From the NCBI GenBank assembly GCA_004335635.1, contig QAXH01005414.1, positions 30,731-94,730 of the forward strand: 64,000 nucleotides of DNA. The letters are read 5' to 3'. The stretch is from Chloromonas sp. AAM2. Its lineage: Eukaryota > Chlorophyta > Chlorophyceae > Chlamydomonadales > Chlamydomonadaceae. The number at the start of each line of letters is the position of its first letter. The stretch's first letter is position 1. This document shows positions 24,639 to 35,846 of this stretch, in pieces. A model generated the notes under the pieces. That model worked only from the letters and a program-made list of their open reading frames with translations. It ran no database searches and had not been told where the DNA came from. A program made the position numbers and the translations under genes.

Positions 24639-25165
24639 GGCTGGCACCTCACTGTCCAACGGGTACATGTCCTACAGACCCAGTGGTGCTCCTGGCTGGC
24701 ACCTCACTGTCCAACGGGTACATGTCCTACAGANNNNNNNNNNNNNNNNNNNNNNNNNNNNNNNNNNNNNNNNNNNNNNNNNNNNNNNNNNNNNNNNNNN
24801 NNNNNNNNNNNNNNNNNNNNNNNNNNNNNNNNNNNNNNNNNNNNNNNNNNNNNNNNNNNNNNNNNNNNNNNNNNNNNNNNNNNNNNNNNNNNNNNNNNNN
24901 NNNNNNNNNNNNNNNNNNNNNNNNNNNNNNNNNNNNNNNNNNNNNNNNNNNNNNNNNNNNNNNNNNNNNNNNNNNNNNNNNNNNNNNNNNNNNNNNNNNN
25001 NNNNNNNNNNNNNCCTGGCTGGCACCTCACTGTCCAACGGGTACATGTCCTACAGACCCAGTGGTGCTCCTGGCTGGCACCTCACTGTCCAACGGGTACA
25101 TGTCCTACAGACCCAGTGATGCTCCTGGCTGGCACCTCACTGTCCAACGGGTACATGTCAAGTGC
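24639..25165. repeat. 55-bp minisatellite with exon-like unit
   Basis: TGGCACCTCACTGTCCAACG recurs every 55 bases (units from 24641, 24696, gap, 25019, 25074, 25129). On the minus strand each full unit is an AG-bounded, GT-ended stretch encoding DMYPLDSE, part of the ABCF sequence. Confidence 0.95.
24734..25013. other. Assembly gap (280 N) inside the 55-bp array
   Basis: Runs of N are flanked on both sides by the same repeat, so the true copy number is unknown. Confidence 1.
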
Positions 25166-25935
25166 TCGGGGATGGCATTGTCACGGACGTTCATGGTCTT
25201 GAGCAGCGTGGACTTGCCACAGCCTGGTTTACAAAGGGGCTCATGTTCATCAGACTGTTGTAAAATGCTAACAGGGAGTGCTGAGGGTGCCAATGTGCGG
25301 CTAGGATGATCCTAGCCATAGAATTAGCAGACTTTTCAGCACATAGCCAATGCGCACGGTGGCGGCTGTTTACTGACTGCAGGTGTCAACACTCATGTTG
25401 GGCTTATTGACCTGCGGGTATCAGCATGATGTTGGCTCTGTATGCTGTGGCTATGGCTATATTTGTGCTAATCGTGCTAATGTCCGGCTAGAACGTTGCT
25501 AGCTAGTGCCAATCGTACCGTCCACTGGTAGCACCCCTGGTGTTACCTAGCACACCACATTCGTCAGGTGACGCTGCTACAAAACACGTAACTGACATGC
25601 AACCAGGTGTAGTGCATGCAGCAATGACCTAGGCGTGACTATCTTGCTCTGCTTTTGCCTGGGAAACGCATGCTAGGCTCATACTGAAGTGACATGGGAA
25701 CAAATACAGATACGCTTGCACATGATCAAGGCTCAAGTGCAGCCCAAACGCTGTCAGCACACTGCCAACAGTAGCTGGCTGCATGACCAGCTGACCTAGC
25801 TGGAAATTGGGCCAACTTTGTTCACAGGCCGTAACTTTACGGTGCCTGGTACAGGTCTACCCCGCTGCATGCACTGCGTGTGAACCTCACTACCTTACAC
25901 TTGGCTTACCGATTGGACCCCAACAAGCGTATCTC

Positions 25936-27834
25936 CTGCAAGGCCGCCCAGCAGAGAACAGGAACATGTGAGACCATGAGCTGGCAGTGCAATCAGAACC
26001 TGCCCGTGCAGAACCGTGCGACCAGCATTGATGTATGACAATGAACATGGCAAGATGGCGTAAGTTTCACTGTACTGTTTCCGCGGACACTGACACATGC
26101 ACTCGACAATTGCATGTCAGGTGGTCGAACTGAATGCACGTATGGGTAAGCAATTCTCTACTGATGGTGGGAGCTGCAGGCTGGCTCTGCCTGTCCCACC
26201 ATGCGCCTCATCGCCTGCCGCATGCACAGAGCATGTCATGCTAACACAGGCTTTTCATGTATCATGTGAGGCACATGGTAACCACGCTGTGGAAACCTGT
26301 TTGAGTGGTGCCACTCAGGAACACACGCTGAAACATGCGTTTGCCATGTCACTTTTGCCCATCGGCCGCACAGTGGCAGCGGTCCACATGCCATGCCGGC
26401 AAGAGGCACCATTTTGTTGCATGGCAGGGCTGGCAGAATCCTTTTGGTGCCCAAGCACCTGTACAGAAGGCCCTGGGCGCTGCCGCATGAACTGCATGGA
26501 CTGCATCTGTCAGCTCAGATCGTCAGCTTGTGATGTGCATACACGCTCCATGCATCCGTCTCTCTGCATCTACGCGCCCTGCTGCCAGCACTGCGTGTGT
26601 CATGTGTATGTGTGCGCTTCTGCATGGACTTCACTCGCTGGCACCTGGCTCGTCATTGTGTTCAGCAAGCCCATGAGCTTTGGCTCCGGCAGAACATCGT
26701 GGTGCAGTACAACATGCTCCTCCTTGTGTGTCAGGCCAGCTTGGCAAGATGTTGTTTTTAAGAGAACACGGCTAGTGTCAAGAAGTCAAACAAGCCCAGC
26801 AGCCAACCTAGCTCTTGTCGTCAGTGTCAAACATGTGATACAAGCCAAGCTCGACAGCACAGAGTGTTTACATGAGAGATGAACCTCAGCTAAGCACTCA
26901 CACTCAGCAGGACGAAATCGCGCACTGTGACATGGTGTTGGTCATGTGGCACCGACGGGTGCTCAGGCTGCTCGGGCGTGCCATGCCAACCACAGACATG
27001 TCACCTGCACACGCTTCACACGCACACGCCCCATGCAATCCTCCCTCACATGCAATGCCCCATGCGATGCCTGCGCATGTTGGCGTTGCCTGGATTGCAA
27101 TTGCTGAGGTCTGCTGCCTGCTTGGCACTGTAATGTGTGGTTAAATGGTGGCCAATGGTTGCGGCGGAGGCCAATGGCCTGATGGCACACACCAGCGGAT
27201 CGCTCCATCACCCAGCTGGCTGCGCAGTGGCACGCAGAAGAGAGCTGATGTGCGGGCAATTCGCATCCCCTGTATCGTTTCCCACCATGCGAGGCAGCCG
27301 GCTGCATTGTCTCCATTGCGGAGATCCACAGGTGCGCTTTACAACCAACTTGGGACACACGCACCATGCGCGCGTATGCTCACATTGCAGGTGACAGGAC
27401 TGAAGGCGACTACGTGACCGGCCCAGGACACAATTTGTGCGTCAAGGGTTGCTTAGAAGTTGTGTTGTAGATACCAACCCCCTGCACAATTTGCCACGAT
27501 GCGAAGACCCTTTGAAAGCTTGCGTGTTGAACGGCCGTTGCTTCGTGTTCGGAAGGTACGCTTTTCAACCAACCTGGCCAAAACAGCTTTCTGGTGTGTG
27601 AAAATCACTTAGCCACCATGTTAGTGAATAGTTCGCCCACTTGACTTGCCGCATACGCGGCGCGCTCACGGCGTCGCCGGCGGGGCTTGCGTAACAACCG
27701 TTACGTGTCTAAGCTTCTCGTCCAAACCCGAAACTCCAAGACAGCAGCTCACAATAGGATACAATTGCGCCTCAACAGCGAACGCATTCACATTCCCACC
27801 TTGCGCTCACAACTTCAAGTTGAAAATTGAAAAA
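25936..27834. other. Intergenic stretch upstream of the coiled-coil gene
   Basis: No supported gene. A 261-codon ORF at 26097-26882 is Cys/His/Met-rich, lacks any family motif and follows local TGCATG composition. Near 25995-26040 a minus-strand reading INAGRTVLHGQ may be a further ABCF piece. Confidence 0.4.
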
Positions 27835-30800
27835 ATGATAAGGGCTGCGCTGCCGCTGGTTGTTGCGCTCTTCCTGGCGGTTGCTGCAGAGGTGAGCTGC
27901 GCGCAACGTCGTACGGATGATGTTATGGCTCCGGCTCACTGAGGCTGCTATGGGTTTGCAACAACGCATGTATTGATGTTCTCTGATGCATGAATTGCTC
28001 GCTGTCTGCAGGTTCTGCTCCCTCGGCTTATGAGCTTCGTGCCCGCAGTCGTCATAACACACACAGCACTGTTTCGTGGATTCCAGGTAAATCCGAAGGT
28101 GACAGATGCATTTGATGCATCGAAATGAACGCGGCCATAGGCAGCAGCATGCGCATGTGGCGCCTCAGCTGGCCATTCCATCTGGCTTATGTGTCACCAT
28201 TCTTCGCCATGCAGGTTGCCGGTGGGGCAGCCTCGCTGAGCGCAGCATGGCCCATTGGCCAGAGCATGCCAGCATGCCAGTTGCACGCCAGCCACAGGGG
28301 AGTGGAGCTAGCATTGCTCGAGCAGTCCCAGCTGGCCCTGTTCTGGCAAGAGCTAGTCCGGGATGGCCGGCATGTCTTTACACAGCTGACTCAGCAAGCT
28401 GTTGAGCAGCTCAGCAAGCTTCAGCCAGCTGGACACAGCTCTGATCACTTGGCACTGCTGAAGGCGCCAACCACGCACAGCTTCAGCACCAGCCATCGCA
28501 TGGAGCGTTTCGTTCCAGCAGAGCCTCACGTTCTGGCTGGGTACACATTCAAACCAGTCTCGATGTTCATGCCCACCACCTGCAGCTTGGACACGCAGGC
28601 AGTTACGCAGGCAGACCCTGCCCAAGCCTGCATGGTGAACATGTCATATTTCGCAACATCTCGGCCAGCAGCGGCAGGGCACGTGGTACCACTGCAGAGC
28701 TTTGGCACACAGGCAGCCACGCAGGCAGCTGCTGCCCGAGCATGCAGTGGGAACATACCAAGCCCAGTACCATCCTGGTCAGCAGCCGCGGGCCATGGAC
28801 AGTTCGTGCAGCGGGCGGCCACAATCTCCAACACACTGGCCACAGTGCCCAACAGGCAGCTCGCAGCAGACAGCCAGGATGGCCTGGGTGTAGTGCATCT
28901 TGTCCTGGTGCAGGTGTGGGCGGTGGCTCTTTGTGTGGCTCTGCACAGCCTGGCCCAGTGGGCCCGGGGCTTGGTGCCCCGCACATGGCAGCAGTATGAG
29001 GCCCAAGTTGAGGAAGAGGAGGTACAGCCACTGGTAAGCGCCAAAGGGAAAATGGGCAGTGGGCAGGTTGGCTGTTCAAATCTCACGTGCGTACAGTATG
29101 ATGACTCTCACAAGGTGTGTGAGGAAGTCAGACCATGCAGATGGTGCGGGTTCTCTGGTGCTCAGAGAAGTCTTGTTCACTTGCCCCGCGTGTCAAGCTG
29201 TGTGAACAGCGTTGATGGTTGGGCTTGGATGTGTGGCAGACGAGTTGTATGTCTGCTGTCCCATGCCTTGCAGTTGTCCACACTCGCCGGTGAAGATGCC
29301 CCTGGACATGCGCTGCACCTGCCGGACGATGGGGTCACCATCATCACACGTGCGCTGAACCTTCCTGAGGACCAGGTCAACATCAGCACACGTCGAGAGT
29401 TGATGAGCAAGGTGGGTGTGAGGGTGTAGTGTGAGGGGACACAGGCAACATGTAGTGAGTGACGTGTGTGACTGTGATGTGAGATGAAACAGGCACTGTG
29501 TGACTGTATGCACACCTGTGTGGCTTAATGGCGATTCTGCTCATTGCTTCCACCCAGGGCATAGGTAATTGTAACAGGCAGCAATACAACCGCTCTTGGA
29601 CCAGGGAGCGGATGATATGATCCAGCAGTTTGGCCATGTGATGACGCATCATCAGTGAATGCTGTGCCCTGCTGCTTGCAGGACGTCTCATGCAGTGACA
29701 TGCCCGTCAGCCCCCCACATGGCGCTTCAATTGGCCAAGCGGAGCAGCCACCGCAGTCAAAGGAGCAGCCAGAGGAGCAGACAGTGCAGCAAAGGATCGT
29801 GAGTGCATTGTAAACAGAAATAGCTGCACGAAAACAATTCAAAAGACACCAGTCTTCTAGAGATTGTGTGCTGCGCATGCCAGTCTGCACCAGCCATGCG
29901 CAAGGCAAAGTGTAGCTGCCACTTGAACAAATGGGCATCAAAATGCAGAAGTAACACAACAGGTGTGATACTGCGATTTGTGTTATGTGTTGTTCAGGAT
30001 GCTGGTGTGAAGGAGATGTGCACTGTCAAGGCCGCCACCTTCAACTACCAGCGACTCGTGCACCAAGCACAGGAGCAGCGCAAGGTGGGTCAGACGAGCA
30101 CAAACAATCACAAACCTTTATTCAGAAGTCGTGATGGTTGCTGTACTGATTAACGACCGTGGCATGAAACCAACAAGCGTTCATGTGGCATGGGCAGGTC
30201 ATTCCAGTCAGCCACGGTTACAGCAGCAGTGCATGTGCATGGCAAAACGGGTCCCATGTGCATGTGCATGTTGACGTGCGCAGGCTGACTCAGCCACTGC
30301 TAAAGCCACTGCCAAAGCCATGCGGCAGCAGGACGCTTTGGTGGTAAAGCAGCTGCGGGGCAAGCTGACGGAGGTGGAGGCACTGGTAAGGCTATGTTCA
30401 GTGGTGCACGAAGCCTAAATGTGCGGCTTGCCTTGGAATGGTTTGGGATCAACAAAGTTGAAGTTCACACAGCACAGGCTTAGTCAAACAAAGCCTGGTC
30501 TGCTCACATCTGCTTCTGAACATTCCAGGCTGGGCTTCTACGTGTATGCCTTGTGTGAGCATAATTCTGTGCGTGATTGCCCCTACTAGTTTTTTTTCCC
30601 GTAAAAATTAGTTTCCAAAAACTGATGGCGTGGCCCAGCGTGATTCATGATTTATGATTCATTACAGTAGTGAAGTCGGTGACCCGCGGTTCTCAAAGTT
30701 CTCTGTGTAGAGCACGCAGTCTCGCAAAATACAAATCAGCGTTCCTCCTGTCCTGTCGCTATATCGCGCCGGCCCGAAAAGTCGGCCCTCGAAGGTCTGA

Positions 30801-33800
30801 AACGTCAACAATTGCAGCGCGACAGCAACTCCGAAAAGGTACAGCCATTCCCAGTCAAGAATCGCATCAAGCTCAACAATTACAGAGAGTTTCCTTGATC
30901 TTCAGATGTCACCATCTCTTCGGCCAAGGTGTCCAAACCCTTCGTGACGCCGAAACCACAGCGCAGTAGTCTCAGCGCACACAAATTGCATGCTGTTTTG
31001 TTCGGGATGCTTACAACTTAGACCATTCTTCGCTCGGCACAACGCAAGTGCTCCAAGGCCACAAAATCGCCCCTTGTTGAGCGAAAGTGTTGGCAGCATT
31101 GCAAGCAACAGTATTCCGTACATGCTGGCACAACCATTCCATGCATGCAGCAGTCACCATTCCGTGCATGCTGAGACCAGCATTCCGTGCATGCAGCAGT
31201 CAACATTCAGTGCATGCAACTGCCTCCAGCCCATGCATGCAATGGTCATCCTCCCATGCATGCAACGGTTATCATTCCATGCATGTGGCAGTCCCTACTA
31301 CATGCGTGCAGTTGTCACCATTCCACAGCCACTGTAGCATACATGCAGCACCCTTCAGCCATGCATGTCTTGTAAGGTGCTGCAGCGCCCTACCCAGCAC
31401 ATGCACTGGATGTACTGTGCATGTGCTAAGTGAGGTATTGCAGTCCTCAGTCCAGCATGCATGCTTGCTGCCGCCTCAGCACGCTTTCATTCTTTTGAGA
31501 GTCAGAAGTTTATCAACAGAAATTGTAGCAAGTCACCGTTCACAACCAACCCCCTCATTGAAAATACGGCTTCCTCAGGGAGGCTACTTGCATTCAAGCC
31601 TATAATTCAATACCTTGTGCTGAATCCGGTCTGGTGCATGCTTGTTTGCTTGCAGGTCCAGACTATGAGGGACGAGAAGGCCGCAATTGAAGCCAAGGAT
31701 GTGAGTGGAGCCCAGGCTGCCGTCACAAGCCATCCATACGGTCCTTTTACATTACAGTGTGGTCATGTCTTCCCTGCATGGCCCTCAGCCGCTTCAACCC
31801 AAGCCGTGACACTCATGCCAGCTGTGCTACAACTGGTTGGCTTGCTGTGTGTGCACAGGCGGCTGAGCAGCTGATGTTGGAGGAGACATACGCTGCAATA
31901 GCCGCTGCAGAAGCTGAGCTGCAAGAGCTGGACCTGGAGCTGGAGGCCAAGGAGGAGCACCTGGTGAGTGCGGCCGCTAGCAGGTGTGTGTGTGTGTGTG
32001 TGTCATCTGTATCGTCCCACATATAGAACAGTAGATGGTGTAATATCAGGGAGTAGCCTGTGGGATGCGTTCGGGCCAGGGTTGAACGTGAGGAGATGGG
32101 CGCACTGGGCAAGAGAACCTCACACAGTCAGAGGCAGCCCACACGTCTGACATGCATGCGTTGAGGACTTTGAACCACTGGGATGGCGATGGTAGCATTA
32201 AAACCCCGCAGGGCGCCACCCTGCGCATAGGCCCTGTGATTGATGCTGCTTGCGACCTGCTGGCGGTTGATTTGTTACACCCACGTGCTCAGCCCAGTCG
32301 ACTTGTGCTAGGCCTATACATGCCACGTAAATTGACACTGCCGTCAGTGCAAGGCGCATGTTTGCGGTGGTCATGCTGATGCATGTGCACGCCCTGACAC
32401 ATTGTTGGGCTCAACTTGTAGTTGCCCTTCTGTTGACGTCTGATGGTGCAGACATCGGCGCAAGAGGACGAACTTGAGAAAAATGAGTACTGGATGAAGC
32501 TGAGGATGGACAACGACGCCATCAATGCCAAGGTGTGTGGGGTGTCCTGGGCAGTGTGTTGGATGGCAAGGACAGGTATTGCATAGACAGGGCAAGCAAA
32601 TGACTAGCGGCTATTGAGGATTCAACACTTGCATACGCTCTGCCGGCAGCAGCTACCCAGGCCGCTGGTTGTGAAGGTTTTGCCAGCATGTGTTGTACTG
32701 CACACAGGTTCAACAGCAGCAATCTCTTCCTGATACCTGCCTGACTTGCTTTCTCACTCTCCTCTGCATTGTCTCCTGCTTACAACTCTTTTATGTGCCT
32801 GACTTGCTCACATGCTTGCAGTACAAAGCTTGTGAGTCACGGAAGCTCGAATTGGAGCAGCGGCTGCAGACCTGTGAGGACGACCTCACCGCCAGGGAAG
32901 ACAGGAGGAAGGAGATCGCCGCAGAGGTCAGTTCATGGCCTGAGCAAATGTGTTCACAGTCGGCCAACACCTGTGGGTATGGGGCAGGTGCTTGGAGGTA
33001 CATGTGCTGAAGGGAGCTAGAGAGGGTCATGTGGTGCAGATGTTGACAGGCATGCAAGCACATGCTCGCAAGCACTTCAGCTCACAGAAACCAGTTAGGA
33101 GTGCAAAGAGGAGTGCGTTTGTTGTCCGTTGTCAGTGCTGCAAAAACTTTCTGTCATTCTGAATTCAACATTGCACGCCTAATGCCCGGCAATGCATCTT
33201 CTGTGCATTGCAGCGCATGCAAATGGAGGCGGAGCTCAAGCTCAAGGTGTGAAACAGAGCAGTGCTGCCGTGCGGACATCGGATTGTCACACCAGCACAA
33301 TAACATACTGTGCATGTGCTGGCTTGGATCAAAACTACAAGTGCCTCTGCAATTCTGGGTGCCAAACTAAAGCCTGGGTAGTTGAGTAGAAGTCATTAGA
33401 ATCATCAGCTTGCATATCGTCGGCATCTGCTCATTTGATTTGTGGCGCACGTTTTGTTGCCCACAAACACTGGAACAAACTGGGCAAGTTGTATCCAGAC
33501 ATGTCAACCTGACCCTGTGTTGATGGCCATGTCCTCCATGCTGATCTGTCTACCTGTTAACAGCACCATAAGTTGGTCTTCTTTCCACCCCCTGTGACAC
33601 GAGCTGACGCACGACAGGCGGCCATCAAAGCCAATCTAAAGTGGGCTAAATACCATTCGGAATGATATCTCCAGAAGGACAGTGGTGTCTTGCCATGTCA
33701 AAATGAAAAGCATGGAGCTGCCCCTGACAATGGTAATACAGCTGGGGCCTTCCCTCGCCCCGCCAAACTTGTTTTTCAATAGACACGCAGACACGCAAAT

Positions 33801-34112
33801 TGCACAGCTTGAATGTGGGGATGTCAACTTGTAAGCACGCCAGGTCTGGACCTCAGGAAAACATCAGCACACGTTGAGAGTTGATGAGCAAGGTGTGTGT
33901 GACGGTTGCGTTGTATGTGCTGACCTCCGTTGCACCTGTTCGCTTCACAGGATGAGGAGCTTGTCAAGGAGCTGGAGGCAAGCAACATCTTGGGGCAAAG
34001 GATTGATGAGGAGCAGCAAGCTCTGGCACTCATGATCAACTTCAAATTTTTGGTGGCTGATGCCCCAAAGAACTGGCGTGTTACACCCCTCACAGACAAT
34101 ATGATAAGATGA
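27835..34112 (+). CDS. Signal-peptide/transmembrane protein with long cytoplasmic-type coiled coil, function unknown
   Basis: Thirteen exons: 27835-27891, 28012-28086, 28215-29033, 29274-29411, 29682-29798, 29998-30084, 30284-30385, 31656-31700, 31859-31963, 32452-32532, 32822-32926, 33214-33246, 33951-34112; 641 residues. All twelve introns are phase 0. The N-terminus is hydrophobic (MIRAALPLVVALFLAVAAE), followed by a second hydrophobic stretch encoded by exon 2. Exon 3 holds two 38-residue repeats (SLDTQAVTQADPAQAC and SFGTQAATQAAAARAC) and a clear membrane helix near residues 270-292 (HLVLVQVWAVALCVALHSLA). Exon 4 has two short related blocks (ALHLPDDGVTIITR, ALNLPEDQVNISTR). Exons 6 to 13 encode an almost continuous charged coiled coil. 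I do not recognise the family. The last exon is the weakest part: the frame runs to TGA at 34112, but a donor inside it and further exons to about 34.4 kb are possible. A TGTAA polyadenylation-like signal follows near 34543. Confidence 0.65.
29379..29420 (+). repeat. Exon 4 end of the coiled-coil gene, duplicated at 33860-33901
   Basis: About 42 bases (AACATCAGCACACGTCGAGA and on through the splice donor) recur 4.5 kb downstream with about two mismatches. Confidence 0.85.
31120..31350. repeat. Degenerate minisatellite with TGCATGC palindromes
   Basis: Units of roughly 30 bases containing CATTCC(A/G)TGCATGCAGCAG recur about seven times inside the 1.27-kb intron 7 of the coiled-coil gene. Confidence 0.8.
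33623..33699 (-). repeat. 77-bp dispersed repeat, copy 2
   Basis: Inverted copy of 23888-23964 inside the last intron of the coiled-coil gene. Confidence 0.9.
33860..33901 (+). repeat. Intronic duplicate of exon 4 end plus donor
   Basis: Copy of 29379-29420 lying 50 bases before the acceptor of the last exon. It carries a GGTGTGTGTG donor-like end and could act as a decoy splice site. Confidence 0.85.
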
Positions 34113-35846
34113 TGTCCTCCTTGATTCACGGGCACAGGTGCATGCGTCACATGGATGACATTGGGCGATGGATGTTGTGACCCGGACTGGTGCACTTGGT
34201 CGGACTGCTTTGTGTGCTTTTGCGTTTGGCGCTGCACCAAGTCTGCATCTCTTGCCAGTGTAACACAAGTTTAATAGACTGTCCACTTTGCGATATTCAT
34301 TCACAGTTGCAACTTGCAACAGGGTGCAGCCTCCTGTTGACGCACAGGCACATGACACGAGTGACTTGCCAGCTGTAAGAGCGACCACTTGCACTTCAGC
34401 AGTGCTGTTATAACTGGAGGACGTGTGTGCTGCTGGCCACAATCAACAGCTGGATAGCTGAACGGACACTCAAGATATCATGACTGGAGTATCCCGTGAC
34501 ATGCCAAGTCAGCCACTCATTGATGTGCACCTGCCCTAGCCCACTGTAAAACAGACAAAAAGAGTGAAACAGATTTGTCACACTTGTTCAGACACCAGCA
34601 AACACGGGACCTACTTAACCTGCAGCTGACAGACATTGATGTACAGCCAAAGCACCGTTTTCTCTGGTCATGGAGTGACACACAGCTCACCTGGACATGT
34701 GACCTCGTCGTAAACGTTTCATCATGCTGCCGCTGCGTGAAAAGAACACCGGACCAACCCAAGTTATCACCGCCGAAGAAGTCCACCCCCCCCTTTGCTG
34801 CATCTGGTCTGTTTTGCCTAGCTTGTTCTGAGGTGCATGGTCAGAAGTCAGCTCCAGAGTACACTCGTGAGAGACTGCAGCACGTGGTTCAGTTTTACTC
34901 AACCACTCTATGCTTTTGCCTAGAACGGTTGGCAACGTCCAAGCGCACAGCCCGTGCATGTAAATGCATTGGCTGTCAGCCCATTTGAATCCGTAATCTC
35001 AAGTGGGCCAGGAAGTGTTCAGTGCTTCCATTGTGCTGCAAGAGGCCAGCATTCTGTTGCTGTACAAGCAGCAGTGGCGTATCAAAAGGCAACCGCTGGT
35101 GTCACCAGCACCCTGGCAAAACAAAGCCAAAAAGCACAAAGCCACAAAGCAGCAACTCGCACCCTGGTCGAGATGGTTCAAAGTGCTGTTGAGGCGAGCA
35201 GGCAATTCTTGAACCCCTTTTGTACATATAGATCAGGACACTGCTAGTGTTCAATGCAAGCTCAACTGGAGGCCTGGTAAGAGATGTAACAACTCGCCTG
35301 CTGACAGGCAACTCGAAATGTGGACCTGACACAGAGCTGACATGCTATAAAATGGCTCCACCATACACCTGACTGCCTAATAATGGCTGTTATGTTGCTG
35401 GTCCTTCATCAGTCTAGCTACCTTGTCTGTCCGGAGCTAGGGGCAATCTCACAAGCACCACACATGGCCACCAGCACGCCAGTTACACATGCCAATGGAA
35501 CAGGGAACGTCCCGTAGTGGCATGGTAATTGAGGGCTAATTACAGTGTGGCATTGGTCGACTAAAGGAACCCAACTGAGGGGCAGGCTTTTGATGGCGGC
35601 ACCGGGCACGTGAGCCCTTCTCCGCTTTTCATCGTTTTCGTCCGACACCGGCCGAGACAGCCTGCCGCCAATCATTGGCACTCGTATCCATCCACATATC
35701 CTTTTAATGCTAAGGGCAGTCCATCGGTGTCCATCGGCCTGCCATTGCGGCTATCATGTTCAGACGTGTTGACAATGTACCACCTGAATCCACCAGTCTG
35801 ATTCAAGTCAAGCTCTGATACTGTGACAGCTAGCCCTGGAGCCACC
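34113..35846. other. Region between coiled-coil and OPR-like genes
   Basis: Contains the 3' end of the first gene (TGTAA near 34372 and 34543) and the promoter of the second. No further gene can be supported. Confidence 0.5.

Larger units (their letters stand above)
24088..25935 (-). pseudogene. ABCF-type (GCN20-like) ATPase remnant
   Basis: Three exon-like pieces on the minus strand resemble the N-terminal ATPase cassette of ABCF proteins. Piece 25935-25910 reads RYACWGPIG and joins, in phase, piece 25223 onward (GCGKSTLLKTMNVRDNAIPE), rebuilding a Walker A loop GPIGCGKST followed by the IPEH turn typical of plant-type ABCF1. Piece 24208-24088 reads DLTTLQAVKEVDKGKKRL and ends EEVEHRLTG, matching the helical segment after Walker A. 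Between them lies a 55-bp minisatellite derived from the next coding stretch (DMYPLDSE), and the first copy is one base out of frame with the expected HLDMY. I found no ABC signature, Walker B or second cassette in the remaining 1.9 kb before the PPR gene, which cannot hold the missing 400-odd residues. A further possible exon (INAGRTVLHGQ) lies near 25995-26040. Most likely a truncated copy; an intact gene broken by misassembly at the 280-bp gap is the alternative. Confidence 0.5.

Noticed and set aside
24487..25309. Long plus-strand ORFs of 210 and 261 codons across the gap
   Set aside because: They are kept open by the N run and the 55-bp repeat; the coding signal is on the minus strand (ABCF).
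26097..26882. 261-codon plus-strand ORF
   Set aside because: Cys/His/Met-rich composition follows TGCATG-rich DNA; no domain, no splice partners.
30670..30969. 99-codon ORF within intron 7 of the coiled-coil gene
   Set aside because: No recognisable domain and no support from flanking exons; probably intronic DNA, perhaps an old insertion.
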